The notes beneath the pieces were generated by a model. It saw only the letters and a list, made by a program, of their open reading frames with translations, had not been told where the DNA came from and made no database searches. Below are positions 34,834-47,034 of a stretch of DNA of 64,000 nucleotides, piece by piece. Positions within the stretch are counted from its first letter, which is position 1. Every line of letters starts with the position of its first letter. The stretch is from Solen grandis (Eukaryota > Mollusca > Bivalvia > Adapedonta > Solenidae). Where the stretch lies: assembly GCA_021229015.1 (NCBI GenBank), contig CM037782.1, forward strand, positions 62,981,909-63,045,908, given 5' to 3'. The translations under genes were made by a program, and so were the position numbers.

Positions 34834-35710
34834 ACTCGATCTCTGTTTATAGACTATTTTGAGCTCCTAGTGACGTACGTGGTGACAATTTTTTGGTGAA
34901 CGAGAAAGTGTCTAGAGGAATTAAAATAAGCCCAAAACAACTTCTAACTAGAGTATAGTATTCTTTTTTTTTCTTGTTTGGTAGTACATGTAATTCAGTA
35001 AAAACAAGAAATATCTTTAAAAAAGATATTCGGCGTAGGATGAAAGAAAAACGAGATTTCCAGTCTTCTAGAACATTCCGAGGAAAAGCGCGCGAAAGAC
35101 CGACGCACAACAAATTTAGTACGCTCTAGAAATAGTTCAGTATTTTTTCTATAAAATATACTTATTTATAGACGGTAATACAAAAAATTATGTCTGTAAA
35201 TAGGCTTGTTTGATATTTGTTCATATCATTATTGCATATGACAATTATGATATAAAAGCGTTATTAGTTGTTTTGGTTTTGGCGAATTAATTTTCAATGA
35301 GAGCATCTCGGCAGGCTGGAAGAATTCAATATACATAGTAATTAAGGGGTTTCATGTCATAACACGGTGGATTCTTTTTTGTTGTTTTTTTTAAATTCCC
35401 CAATTGATGGAAAAGGATTGTATTTAACTTACTGAAATCACTTTCATGTTTACATCAAAAAGAAAAGTAATAATACCAAGCTGAATGATATATACAAGCT
35501 GCACCCCTTATTTACAGTAATTTTATAGTCCATAACGATGCGTTAACCAATAACAGGAGTCCTTTTATTCAGCTTAGAATTATTTACTGCTGTTAGCGTA
35601 CATTTGATTGGTTTAAGATGCGAGTTGAAATCGAAATTATACAGCTACGCCGAAAAAAATCAAGACCGGAACAATGGTGTAACTTTCACTGATAAAGGGA
35701 GAATCACATG

Positions 35711-36600
35711 TTTGTTTGGGTTTAACGTCCCAACAACATTATTTCAGTCTTACTTTAGGGACTTAGCCATAATGCTACCTTAATGTGATACCACGCCGTA
35801 GACATGTGGCATGATACCACACTGCAGTATCACGCCGTAGACAAGAAGCATGATACCACACTGCAGTATCACGCCGTTGACAAGTAGCATGATACCACAC
35901 TGCAGTATCACACCGTAGACAAGTGGCATGATACCACACTGCAGTATCACGCCGTAGACAAGAAGCATGATACCACACTGCAGTATCACACCGTAGACAA
36001 GTAGCATGATACCACACTGCAGTATCACGCCGTAGACAAGAAGCATGATACCACACTGCAGTATCACGCCGTTGACAAGTAGCATGATACCACACTGCAG
36101 TATCACACCGTAGACAAGTGGCATGATACCACACTGCAGTATCACGCCGTAGACAAGTGGCATGATACAACACTGCAGTATCACGCCGTAGACAAGTGAC
36201 ATGATACCACACTGCAGTATCACGCCGTAGACAAGTGGTATGATACCACACTGCAGTATCACGCCGTAGACAAGTGACATGATACCACACTGCAGTATCA
36301 CGCCGTAGACAAGTGGTATGATACCACACTGCAGTATCACGCCGTAGACAATAAGCATGATACCACACTGCAGTATCACGCCGTAGACAAGTGGCATGAT
36401 ACCACACTGCAGTATCACGCCGTAGACAAGTGGCATGATACCACACTGGAATATCACGCCGTAGACAAGTGGCATGATACCGCACCCAGTCACATCATCC
36501 TGACACCGGGCAAACCGGTCCCTGAACTAGCGCCAAGCAGACGAGAGATATGCCTGTATCAATAGGCGAATGGGTTATGACGCGGCAGCTCTAACCTTAT
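35711..36600 (-). mobile_element. SINE family 2 copy inflated by an internal 39-bp repeat
   Basis: The ends (TTTAACGTCCCAACAACATT at the left, CACCGGGCAAACCGGTCCCT at the right) are those of the SINE body. The segment CTGCAGTATCACGCCGTAGA to TGATACCACA, present once in other copies, is repeated about 18 times (35783-36483). Confidence 0.85.
35783..36483 (-). repeat. 39-bp minisatellite, about 18 units, inside the SINE
   Basis: Because 39 is a multiple of three, reading frames stay open through the whole array. Two overlapping minus-strand frames of over 230 codons result and are not genes. Variants (AAGAAGC, AAGTGGC, AAGTGAC) are interspersed in blocks of two, suggesting duplication of multi-unit blocks. 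Confidence 0.95.
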
Positions 36601-36678
36601 GGGATATTTAGAATATTTTTAAAGAATATTTTGCCGAGCTAGTAGACAAACAATATATTCTGATTTAGTAAACAGCTG

Positions 36679-36679
<1 letters not shown>

Positions 36680-36743
<64 letters not shown>
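36680..36743. repeat. (AT)n microsatellite
   Basis: An almost perfect AT dinucleotide run of about 62 bp. Confidence 0.97.
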
Positions 36744-36745
<2 letters not shown>

Positions 36746-36949
36746 CGGTATTCATTATCAAATAAACATTTTGTTTCTAAAACTAATGTCTTGTGGAGAT
36801 TGGGGGCTCTAGTGACGCTGCAAAACTTAAAAAAGTACATTCAAGTAAATTAATGAATCGATAAGACAGAAAGTATACCTGCAATTAAAAAGGACTGGTC
36901 ATAGGTCCCTCCCACGTCAACGATTAACCCTGAAAAGAGATGAAATGTG

Positions 36950-37290
36950 AATCTAAAGACAGTCGGTGAAATATCAGTGAAATAAAATCCGTATTACCCA
37001 CATTATGAGTGGTGAAGATATGCCGGAACTACTTTGAAATAAAGGGAGACAATTGGGGTGCATGCAGCATTTCTGCATTCACTAACTGCCTCCCTTCTTT
37101 TTAAACTATTCACATGTTCATCCGCGGTTGAACAGGACATATACACAAAATAGTTCCATTTTTTTTGTCATCAACTAGCATAAAATAAAAAAAAAAGATT
37201 GTTTTGAGAGGATATGGAAAATATCTCGTCGAGAAATAACACAATTGTAACATTCTCACTCGCGCTATGCTACGCGCTTGTGAAATATCA
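36950..37290 (-). repeat. Interspersed repeat with GCGCGTAGC core
   Basis: It shares TATCTCGTCGAGAAATAAC, CTCGCGCTATGCTACGCGCT and CCGGAACTACTTTGAAATAA with copies at about 47035-47370 and 56230-56450 (both opposite orientation). The class is unknown. Confidence 0.6.
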
Positions 37291-37545
37291 AATTTGTTGT
37301 TGTTTTGATTTTACCGTCGCTGCGACAGTATTTCAGTCATATAGCGACGTCCAGCTAATTACAGGCGGAGGAAGACCTCGAATGCACTGAGGCATTCGTG
37401 TCGGGTAGAACCACCGACCTACCGCAAGCCAGCTGGAAGGCTTCCTCACAAAAATCCGAATGACCCAGCCGGGACTCGAACCCATGCGGTGAGGGGCTGA
37501 GTAAGTCTAAAGTCAGCGACTCTACCCTCTGGCCACGGAGGCCCC
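37291..37545 (-). mobile_element. SINE family 1, most complete copy
   Basis: On the minus strand the tRNA-like head has GTGGCCAGAGGGTAGAG (A-box region) and ATGGGTTCGAGTCCC (B-box). The body and a 3-prime tail TCGCAGCGACGGTAAAATCA with AACAAC repeats follow. No tRNA fold beyond the two boxes is evident, so this is not a tRNA gene. Confidence 0.85.
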
Positions 37546-37848
37546 AGTATTACTTTTCGAGCGAATTACGGCACTCCATGTCCATCCAAAACACTAAAAT
37601 ATTCTCAATATATAAGAAGTATAAGCAGGCGGGTCAGATAAAAGCCGATTTGACGGATTAAATAATCTTATAAGATCAAGTTTGCATATTTATAAGAGAC
37701 AATATTGCTTTAATCCCCCTTTTTCATGACTGAAATGAAATAATGAGCTATATCTTTATTAATTCAAAAGGAACCAATCTTTTGTCGTCGATTAAAATTC
37801 CTCCAAACTTTGATTACATACAGAGGTGACCGCTAAATGAAGTTTAAC

Positions 37849-38135
37849 TACAGTTGAACCTGTAGTTGCTGTCACCTGTATTAAGCGGTCACTTAGCGGT
37901 CAGTTTTGAAATAACCACACTAGAATTTTGTTTTATGTTTAATTTAACCTTCATTTAGCGATCATATCTGTTAAGCGGTCTCTTTCACTTTTTCCCTTGA
38001 CAGACCATTTAAGGCAGGTTTGACAGTACACGTATATTACAGAATGCTACAGTTTGGTAATATTAAAATTGACCGGAATATGCAGGATGACCTCTTAGTA
38101 CAGGTGGTCGCTAATACAGGTTCATCTGTAGTGCT
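37849..38135 (-). mobile_element. TACAGT MITE copies (GACCGCTAA family)
   Basis: A near-complete minus-strand copy at 37849-38028 (TACAGTTGAACCTG to GCAGGTTTGACAGTA) is followed by a half copy at about 38040-38135. A short remnant precedes it at 37820. Confidence 0.7.
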
Positions 38136-38630
38136 TTATAATATTTACTTGTCAAAACAGGGGGATTTATTTTATATACATTTATGAAACAAGTTCTTAC
38201 AACTTATACTAATCCCTCTCGACGGTTCATAGGTTGATCCAGTATTTGACACGTGAGAAGGTCATGAAAAATCCTTGCCCCTCAACGGGGTTTTAAACCC
38301 ATAACCTTCGGACCCGCAAAATAACATCGCCTTTATTTATCAAAACAAATAAATAGGGAAAATATTATAATAGCAATCAACCGACTATCCCGAATTATTC
38401 CGAGTTCGATCCCCGCTTTAATTAAGACTTTCCAAGGCGCAAATATTGGTGCAATCCTGCAACCATATAAGTTTAAGACGGTCCCCAAACGACGTAAACT
38501 AAATGAATATTAATCATCATTACAAAAAAGATGTTGTAATGACAAAACATGATTATGTAACTATTGTTATACCAAGTCACATTCCGTTAATCATAGAGCT
38601 AACAAGTAACTGGTGTTGTATGCAACACAT

Positions 38631-39556
38631 AAAGTCCCCTACCGGCTCCACCTTGACTCAATATGGTAATCAATCCCATTTTTTGCCATATTTTCACTAT
38701 TTCCGTTACCATAGCAACCACAATTTTAGTCGAAGAACAAAAATAAAATGACGTGCATAATCTACACATTGCCATCTAGTCATATACCAAGTTTCATCAA
38801 GTTAGCTTGCTTAGTTATCGCGGGATCCCATTTTTGCCATATTTTCACTATTTCCGTTACCATAGCAACCACAATTTTAGTCGAAGAACAAAAATAAAAT
38901 GACGTGCATAATCTACACATTGCCATCTAGTCATATAGCAAGTTTCATCAAGTTAGCTTGCTTAGTTATCGCGGGATCCCATTTTTGCCATATTTTCACT
39001 ATTTCCGTTACCATAGCAACCACAATTTTAGTTGAAGAACAAAAATAAAATGACGTGCATAATCTACACATTGCCTTTTATCAATTTAGCTTGTTTAGTT
39101 ATCGCGGGATCCCATTTTTGCCATATTTTCACTATTTCCGTTACCATAGCAACCACAATTTTAGTTGAAGAACAAAAATAAAATGACGTGCATAATCTAC
39201 ACATTGCCATCTAGTCATATACCAAGTTTCATCAAGTTAGCTTGCTTAGTTATCGCGGGATCCCATTTTTGCCATATTTTCACTATTTCCGTTACCATAG
39301 CAACCACAATTTTAGTCGAAGAACAAAAATAAAATGACGTGCATAATCTACACATTGCCATCTAGTCATATACCAAGTTTCATCAAGTTAGCTTGCTTAG
39401 TTATTAAGTTATCGCGGGATCCAGATTTGAGCGGACAGACGGACGGACGGACAGACGGACAGACTGACAGACGGACAGACGGACGGACGGACGGACGGAC
39501 GGACGGAGGGCAAACCTATAGTCCACTCCGGTGTGAACACCGGTAGGGGACTAATA
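38631..39556 (-). mobile_element. AGTCCCCTACCGG element with 151-bp internal repeats
   Basis: AGTCCCCTACCGG (38633) and CCGGTAGGGGACT (39540) are inverted termini. Five units of about 151 bp (CCCATTTTTGCCATATTTTC to TTATCGCGGGAT) lie between, at spacings of 151, 133, 151 and 159 bp. A GACGGACGG tract and a CCGGTGTGAACACCGG hairpin sit at the right end. The layout equals that of the rolling-circle-like elements in intron 2 of the receptor, on the minus strand. Confidence 0.65.
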
Positions 39557-39739
39557 AATCCTAAGAATTCAATTATCTCCGGTCAAAAATGTATCATCAA
39601 TGCACCATTCGCAGGCTTCATCCGCTGTAAGGGAACTATTTATTCATCTTTCTTAACAATTAATGTTGTATCAAGGTGTCAATTAAGTACTTTACAAAGA
39701 TATGTAGCAATTATTTAAAATGGGTGACGAAATCACGGA

Positions 39740-39952
39740 TACTGTATAACCATTAATTTTCGTTGACATTAAATTTCGTTGATTATGTACCTAAGGGAAA
39801 TTTCGTGGGTACAATTATTCATGGATATATGTTCTAGAAAACGTGAGATCTATGTAAGAGACAAGTTTCCGTGGGGATTAATATAAGTGGATAAAACCCT
39901 TCACGATATCGGCGAAAAATAGTGTCCCATGAAAATTAATGATTTCACAGTA
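39740..39952 (+). mobile_element. TACTGT-family MITE
   Basis: The left end TACTGTATAACCATTAATTT and the complement of the right end (GAAAATTAATGATTTCACAGTA) form imperfect TIRs around 213 bp. No ORF. Confidence 0.7.
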
Positions 39953-40786
39953 TCATTAAAAATGCTGAGTTCACATAATAGAAACCTTAAAGTACCACAA
40001 CCTTTCGCCTTCACAGAATTGATTTATAATTACATGCAATACTCATTAAGACAGGACTATCACCCTTTCCAACGGAATTGTGACCTTCACCTTCAGGTGA
40101 CATCACTGTCACCTTTTCATTAATCATTAAATGCGCCGTAGCAATGTAGCGGGGGTATGAATCACCACCTGTGATAGCTCTTAGCTGGTTTATTTGCTAT
40201 TTTAACAATATGTCAGAAGATGCTTTCAATCATTATATGAAATCACTCGAATGCTTGATATGCAATGAACAAGTTCCTTACGTTTTTTGAGTAGTATATA
40301 TGATGTAAAGGGCGTGGCGGACATATTGAGATATTCCTCTATCGGGCTAACGATTTAAGAAGTGGATGATTAATGAGGATTTGTGAGGACTGGTCAGTTT
40401 AGGTAGCTGTCCGATAGAGGGGTTACCTGCGGACACAGGTTGAATGAGCGGTCATAGCATGTCTGACAGGTGAGGTAGTCTGGCCATAAGCTGTTAAAAT
40501 CTAAACATAGGTCATGTCCTTGGAGTCAGAAACACTCAATGTATCGTTTTACTGATTTGTTCTTTTTTATTATTATTTTTTTTAATTTTTACGTCTTTTT
40601 TCAATCTTTTTCAAACATATATGGGTGTAGAATACAGACTAAGACAAATGAAGGTCATGCATTATTAATTAAATATTTGTAATCAGTATAGATATTAGTC
40701 ATTGTTTATATTCTAAATTTTATTGATTTTACGTAAGCGACTGCGATAAATTCATAGTATTTAAAATATATAAACGATAGCATATT

Positions 40787-41203
40787 TATGGCGGTATATT
40801 TCTGTCAGTCACTTTATCCACTTAGCTATGTCCAATTTTTTTTTCGAAAAATTGTCACAATCATATTCAGTTATCATCCGGCAAGTAGAACGTTTTCAAA
40901 TTATCCACTGAGGTATCTTAACAAGACTAAATTGTCTGTTAGTGCCAACTGCTGCCAATTACATATCCACTTAGGTTAACTGGATATCATACTTTTTCAG
41001 ATAATTATGTGAAAAAATGTTTGTTAGCCACATAATTTAACTGACTAACTTGAAAAAGGCGAGATATCCAGTTTTCTTAAGTGAATATATGCCTGCCAGT
41101 AGTGGGCACTAACTGGCATTTTGTCCTGTAAAGATATTATTTTTCAGAAGAGTTTCGACAAAGCTAAGTGGATAAGTTGCTGGCAGAAATATACCACCAT
41201 ACA
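40787..41203. mobile_element. Foldback element with arms of about 40 bp or more
   Basis: The left end TGGCGGTATATTTCTGTCAG ... TTTATCCACTTAGCT and the right end AGCTAAGTGGATAA ... CAGAAATATACCACCA are inverted. Inner pieces (TTAGTGCCAACTGCTGCC and GCCAGTAGTGGGCACTAA) are inverted as well, so much of the 417 bp is palindromic. TA flanks both ends. Confidence 0.75.
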
Positions 41204-41504
41204 TATTTACAGATTGTCACGTACGCAATCAAGCTTTACCCTTGACCTCGTAATTGGGAATCGTCTCCCGTTTGATTGACAGTTTCACATGGTGATTTAA
41301 GTACGTCTCAGAGATTTTGACTTAATCAGTCAGCGCCACAACAAGCTCCACCGACAAGTAGGCACCCTGCTTCATATCAAGACCTCACAGTTCATTTTAA
41401 GCATTTTTTTTTTAAATTTTGAACGAAATACATGCATTTCATTGGACGATTAAAGGCCCATTACTCTTCAAAAAGCAGTGTATATGTACATGTATAACAA
41501 TATT

Positions 41505-41960
41505 GGCGATCTCTCTGCTGAAATCCCTATATCAGTAGCCTCTCTGCGTCCGCACAGGTCATTCTCTGCCATAAACAAAATGCGCAGTGGACGAAGGGCA
41601 AAGAAAAAGACAAGTGGTCACATTAAATAGGCGAGTTGCTCAAAATTAGGTATTGCACGGAACATTGAAATATCTTTGCTGTGTATTCTACAGTCTTAAA
41701 CAAGTTATTGCTTCGGTTATGTCGTAATATGAACATCCTGTGTATTCTTTTATGTGTATTCTTCAAGAAGAATATATATAACGACAAATTGGCTACTAGT
41801 ATATTTAAATAAATTTCTTGATAACCTCCTACTTTCGGTTTTTGAAGCACAGACAGGCTCACTGCTGTCTCTATTGTTGTGAAGTAACAATTCCATGTCT
41901 CTCGTCCTTCAGTTGTTCCAAAACACACCGTTCATTCTCTCCAATGCAGAGAGGACAGAT
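41505..41960 (+). repeat. Left arm of a large inverted duplication
   Basis: It aligns with the minus strand of 42870-43370, roughly 70 percent identical by eye. Shared blocks include TCTCTCTGCTGAAAT, ATCTTTGCTGTGTA, TATTCTTCAAGAAG and AAATAAATTTCTTGATAACC. Here the ORF seen in the other arm is broken: its last codon is TAG and the donor is GCGAGT. Confidence 0.75.
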
Positions 41961-42869
41961 TATCTGTTCTGAGGCGAAATGTGTAAACAAGTTACTTCAC
42001 ATTCGATGAGTATTTACACTCTTTGGCTACAATCAGTCTTGAATATATATTTTTGGGGATAAGAAGTCTTAATTATGGTCAAGCACATCGCTTTGCTTAG
42101 GCAACTGAAAATTGATATTAAAGGGAATATTTTTTTTTATAAAATAGACTCTGTGACATATGCCTACCAAACCTTAATATCCGTCAAACATATAAAAACA
42201 GCAACAGAACGTTGCTGCATAATATTTTTAGGCTTTGAAATTACATCAGTAACAACGAGTAATTGTAATATGTAGTGACTTGACAGTGATGTATATGTTC
42301 TACGCGACCATCATAATTTTATGACATACGCTCCCAACTGAATTCTACTCATATGGAGTTACACACCGATGTTCCCAAATTATATGCATGAAACTTTTTT
42401 TACATTTCCGTACTATCCTAGTAAAAAATATCAAATTCTCGCCTTTTTATCAGTTCTATTTACCAACTAGAGCATGCTTCTATTAAAAAGATTGAATACT
42501 GTTAATAAGTCAATGTACGTTTTCACTTAGTTTTGTCAAGCATGTTAAAATGTGTTTAGTAATTTGATGACGTTAGCGCCTCGTGTTCTTATATTGACTT
42601 ATTGATCTTTTTTTGTTTATATTTGATTTTTTTAAGGAAAATGTAAGTATGACACTTTTTTTGCATGCGCTTTGGGAATTAGCAATTCAATAAAAAAAAA
42701 ATGAGAATTATTGTGATAACCAGTACTCTAGAAGAAATTTATCTTTTATCGACAAAATGAGTTGAGATAGTTAAAAAATAAGAAACACATGCATTCCTTT
42801 AATAGGTTTGTTTTAGACAACGAAAATACTACAAGTTGCATACAAAGTACAAAAATGATAACACCAAGT

Positions 42870-43370
42870 AAGGGTAAGGACATTTGAACTTATTTCCTTT
42901 CCGTAAACAAGAGGAACCTGCCTTCGCTAAATGCAGGGAGCCTGTCTGTACGTCAAAAAGTGGTGTGCAGAGAGACCACCCGTGCACCAACATAACCAAC
43001 AGTAGGAGGTTATCAAGAAATTTATTTAAATATAGACCATGGTATCGGTTACTTCTTGAAGAATATACATAAAAGAATTCTTACGATGTTCATATTATGA
43101 ACGTAGCCGAAATCAATAACTTGTTAAAGCCTGTAGAAAGAACCGATGTCGTGATTCATGTTGGTACATCACTAACCTGTTTGTCCGAGTTTCGGAGCGC
43201 AGTAAAAGTGGACTTACACAGCAAAGATACTCTAAGGTTCCGCGCAATACTTAACTTTTAGCAACTCACCTGTTTAAAGTGATCACTTTTCTTGGCCCTC
43301 CGTCCATGGCTCATTTTGATTATGACAGAGACGCTATAGCGATTTCAGCAGAGAGACCTACGATATGGTT
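42870..43370 (-). repeat. Right arm of a large inverted duplication
   Basis: This is the inverted partner of 41505-41960, about 0.9 kb away. It contains a short exon-like ORF with intact splice donor (43314-43270). Confidence 0.75.
43270..43314 (-). CDS. Candidate 15-codon first exon, unknown gene
   Basis: On the minus strand ATG at 43314 opens MSHGRRAKKSDHFKQ, directly followed by the donor GTGAGT after CAG, in phase 0. Short, basic first coding exons of this type begin several C2H2 zinc-finger regulators (BCL11, SALL, PRDM3/16), but the likeness is weak and I do not assign a family. The inverted copy at 41581-41628 keeps the ATG and a similar basic peptide but ends in a stop next to a GC donor. 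No downstream exon of the same gene was found. Confidence 0.25.
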
Positions 43371-43755
43371 ATGCACCAGGGGAAAGCAAATTGTGTGATA
43401 CAGCTTTGTTAAGAGATGCATTTTTTAAAACACTTTGATAACAACATTACTACAATGTAAAATTAAGAAAGAATATTTTAGTTAAGATCATTCAGTTGTT
43501 TTTTAAAATACCTAATTTATATATTCTGCATATCTTCCTCAATTTTTGGCATTTTCCAAAGACCTTTCGTATATCTCCGTTAATGTATCACGAGTGCTAA
43601 AATTAATGACATAATGATTCCAGATTAACAAATAGTGATTCGGTGACGTTTTTTTTTATCAAATCAAAGTATTTCCAATCACAGACCGTCTTCGGGGATA
43701 CTTGCCAGTGTAAAATGTAATCTTTTTAGTCTACAAAATACTTTTGCTATTTTTG

Positions 43756-43990
43756 GTCGAGATGGTAAAATCGCTGACTTTAACATTCACTTAGCCCTTC
43801 ACCGCGTGGGTTCGAACACGGGCAGGGTCATTTGGATTTTCATGTGAGGAAGCCTTCCAGCTAGCTTGCTGTAGGTCGGTGGTCCTACCCGGATGCCTCC
43901 GTGCATTTGGGGTCTTCCTCCACCTGTAATTAGCTGGACGTCGCTATATGACTGAAATACTGTCGAAGCGACGGTAAACTCAAATAGTCA
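43756..43990 (+). mobile_element. SINE family 1 copy
   Basis: The B-box TGGGTTCGAACACG, GTGAGGAAGCCTTCCAGC body and the tail ACTGTCGAAGCGACGGTAAA are present. It lies just downstream of the last identified exon of the SLC16-like gene. Confidence 0.82.
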
Positions 43991-44150
43991 AGTCAAGTCA
44001 TATTTTCATTTTCATAAACAAAAATGTATCATTATGAAATATAATGGGCCTTCAAGGTCAAAATGCAGAAAAGGAGTACATATTTATTCGGATTAAAAGT
44101 GCTAAATGTATTTGACTGACATAGAAAAGAAAGATGTTTAAAAATCGTAC

Positions 44151-44939
44151 CTGCGACCACTGGACCGATCAGGGCTCCTATACCGCCGTAAAAGAATATA
44201 AGTCCAATTGCTGCTGACATGAATTCAATTCCAACCAGGTCTATGGTTACACTGGAAATGACCACGTAGCAGCTCCCATTAAAAAGACTAAATAATATAG
44301 AGTACAGTATTTGGCCCCAGAATTCCCCTGAATAAAGAGGGTAGAAAAACGTTGCAACACTAACAAGTCCCATCGTTCCGGTATAAATTGCAATATCCGG
44401 AATAATCTGTAGGTTGGACACAAAGCCCGTTACGACGCGGCCGAAGACCAGCGTGATGCCCATAATGGAAATAAAAAATGATATCTCCGTCGAACTAAAT
44501 CCTTTGTGAATTTGATACTCTGGGAGATGCACGAACACTATACAGTTAAAGAAGTAATATGCAAACATTCCTAAAGATAAACAGAACACAGGTTTGTTCA
44601 GAGCAACTTTCCCATAAGACCGCAGGGTTGAAAAGGATTTGGCCCGGTTGGTTTGCAACTGTTTGGCTTTTTCACGCCTTTGGATCTGAGCCTGGACTTC
44701 AAGACAGCTAGGGAAACACATCATGCCACAGGTTACTACGTTTGCTGTCATTGCACCTAAGATTAGGAAGAAACCGGAGGATCCATATTGTGACCTTGCC
44801 CACTGCATAACTGGGGCAAAGATGAACAGCCCGACACCAGCGCCCGCGAGCGTGATACCCATTGCGATTCCGCGTCGTTTCTTGAAATTGAAACTGACCA
44901 CAACCAAGCAAGCGGTGTAACCAATAGCTGCTCCACAAC
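44151..44939 (-). CDS. SLC16/MCT-like transporter, exon C (TM4 to about TM11)
   Basis: The exon reads GCGAAIGYTACLVVV, then the conserved MCT motif NFKKRRGIAMGITLAGAGVG around residues 163-182. The cytoplasmic loop QIQRREKAKQLQ between TM6 and TM7 and further hydrophobic helices follow up to YGGIGALIGPVVAG. It starts after a CATTGCAG acceptor by completing the Gly codon of exon B (phase 1) and ends in phase 1 at a GTACGA donor. Reading on past the donor gives about 38 more codons before a stop at 44032; that could be a truncated alternative end. In TM8 the Arg of the family is present (LVFGR, Arg about 313), but the Asp four residues before it, needed for proton-coupled lactate transport in MCT1, is Leu. 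A non-lactate, orphan-type substrate is therefore more likely. Confidence 0.88.
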
Positions 44940-45963
44940 CTGCAATGTAGGATAGAAATTTAATGTAAATTTTGCTAACGTATATATAAACTTATAAAAC
45001 GGGCTGAAACCTTATTCGGTACTTCGTCACTATAGTTTCAGTGCGAATTGAATACAAATCTACAAAGGTCACAGAGGCAGTTTATTTTGAATTATTTAAA
45101 TAATTTTGAGGCCGCTGCGTAGCCAATGAAATATTGCGTTCTGTCTTGACTTTGTTGTCTGCAGCTCCAATCAAAATCCCCGTTTTAGATGGTATAAGAA
45201 TAACTTATGTTATCCCATTCTACGGATCAAAGAGCTAAAAGTAATTCGACTCTTAAGGTGTTCCCATCCTAATAGCGATCAATTTCATCAAAGCCATGCA
45301 TATAACATAACAATACACATGTATATAAGCTTTTAAAGTGACAAAACAATGGTAATCTTAGGGGCAAACTGACATGTTATGACAAGTGACAGACGTTCTT
45401 TTATTACCTCCCCTTGATTATTTTGTTGCAATGAGTAATCTCCCCTGAAAACTAAAAGAAAGTGATTTTCTCCATTTTCCTATGGTAAAGTTTAGGATTT
45501 TCACGGAAATTGATACAAAATTATAAAATGCATCTTTCTACCATGAGTCTTTCTCAAAAATCAAATTCAGTTTTTCATATTCATAGAAAATACATATTTC
45601 CCATAGGCTTCAATGTTAACTTTTATGTGGATTATCTCCCCCAAATTAGATAAAACTTGAAAAATCTCTTGGTGAAATATTTTTATTTTTAAATGTCTTC
45701 AAAGTGATAAAATTTCATAGAATAATAACCATCCAGTGGCAAGATATGAAATATGTCTATTAGGATGGGAAGACCTTAAACAATGGATGGCAAATAAATA
45801 TATTGCAGTTTGCAAGCTTTATGAGTTATAAGTAAATTATAGTATAAGTAAATCATAATAAAATTATTATGTATATAATGTATACTTACGTAGCCGTATA
45901 AAAACCAAAAATTTCATTCAATGGGGCTTCGAACATTTTTTAGTTTATCAAAACACCACCTAC
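44940..45963 (-). other. SLC16-like intron B-C, with a TTAAGG-ended transposon
   Basis: The intron holds the element at 45253-45779. Otherwise it is AT-rich. Confidence 0.8.
45253..45779. mobile_element. DNA element with TTAAGGTGTTCCCATCC termini
   Basis: The left end TTAAGGTGTTCCCATCCTAA and the complement of the right end TAGGATGGGAAGACCTTAA match with one difference. TTAA at both ends would fit a TTAA target site, as for piggyBac-like elements, but it may be part of the TIR. There is no ORF in 527 bp. Confidence 0.7.
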
Positions 45964-46107
45964 CAGTCATAATACCACTCGTCACGATGGCAACACCTAT
46001 GGACGGCGCAAAAGCCGTAGCCAGATTTCCAACAATGTAGCAGCATCCAGCTATCACAAGTGCGGTTCTGCTACTAAATCGATCGATTAAGGCGCTTGAC
46101 AGGGGAC
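45964..46107 (-). CDS. SLC16/MCT-like transporter, exon B (TM2-TM3)
   Basis: The exon encodes GPLSSALIDRFSSRTALVIA and continues to TAFAPSIGVAIVTSGIMTG, two membrane helices around a short loop as in MCTs. The acceptor TTTATAG before 46107 gives an ungapped match to the family after SWSGALYSSLLSMG of exon A. An alternative AG about 40 bp upstream is in the same frame but would add a stretch without family match. It is 144 bp, phase 1 at both ends, with a GTAGGT donor. Confidence 0.87.
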
Positions 46108-47034
46108 CTATAAATGATACAATTTTCAAAAATGACAAGCAATATATCAATCCTGAAAAAGTCGTTCAATTTATACTCTTTCTTTTTTTTTCTTTATTGC
46201 GACCGCACATGCGCGAAGCAATAACACGGGTCTTGGCGTAAAATTACATGTGTTACTACACAGGAGAAGTTGTGAGGTCAAAAATGGTCATATTCAGAGA
46301 GAAAACTCATTTTCATTAATTTTGAATACACAATGCAAATTCGTGATAGAATATTGTCTTTCACCTGCGTGTCAATCTCAAATGTTCAAAGGAATTATTC
46401 AAAGCCAATCTACGTGTATATAGCATATAAAACCCTTATTCTAGCCGCATGTATACTAGATATAGTCAACATTTGCATGACTAGGTCAAAATGATATAAT
46501 AAACGTTTTTGACATTTTTTATCATCTTTTATCTGTTAAATCACAGTTTCTGGACTAGCAGCGAAGAACACAGATTGTCTAGTCGGTAGGTGTATGAGTT
46601 GGTAATTCCACAGTTTCATTTTTGCACAGTAAAGCCCCTCCGCTATTTAAAATGCGCGCGCGTGTGTGTGTGTGTGTGTACATTAACCCCAGCCACCACC
46701 ACCCCTTAACGTACCTCCCGCCCAATTTTCAAGTTTACACTCCCAAATCCTTGTATTCGCGCCTGTAGCATGCCGTTCGTATTTCGACATATAAATTAAA
46801 CCCACATAATTCCCTGCGACACTTTATTTTACTAAACTGAGTGTATTTGTATACATGTATACGTGTGTATGATGCGTTGGTGTGTAAATGCACAGTAAAC
46901 ACATCGTAAGCAGTCAATCATATATAAATAAGAAAATAGCCTGATAGACTCCCCCTGTATAACAAATTCTGAAAACTGCCTGTATAAGACATATTGACAA
47001 CTCACAGCATTTCAGCTTTAAGATGGTACTCAAA

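Noticed and set aside
35775..36493. Two overlapping minus-strand frames of 236-237 codons
   Set aside because: They are products of the 39-bp minisatellite, a multiple of three, inside a SINE.
37291..37545. tRNA gene suggested by A-box and B-box sequences
   Set aside because: No acceptor stem or cloverleaf beyond the boxes, and several copies with the same non-tRNA body: a SINE.
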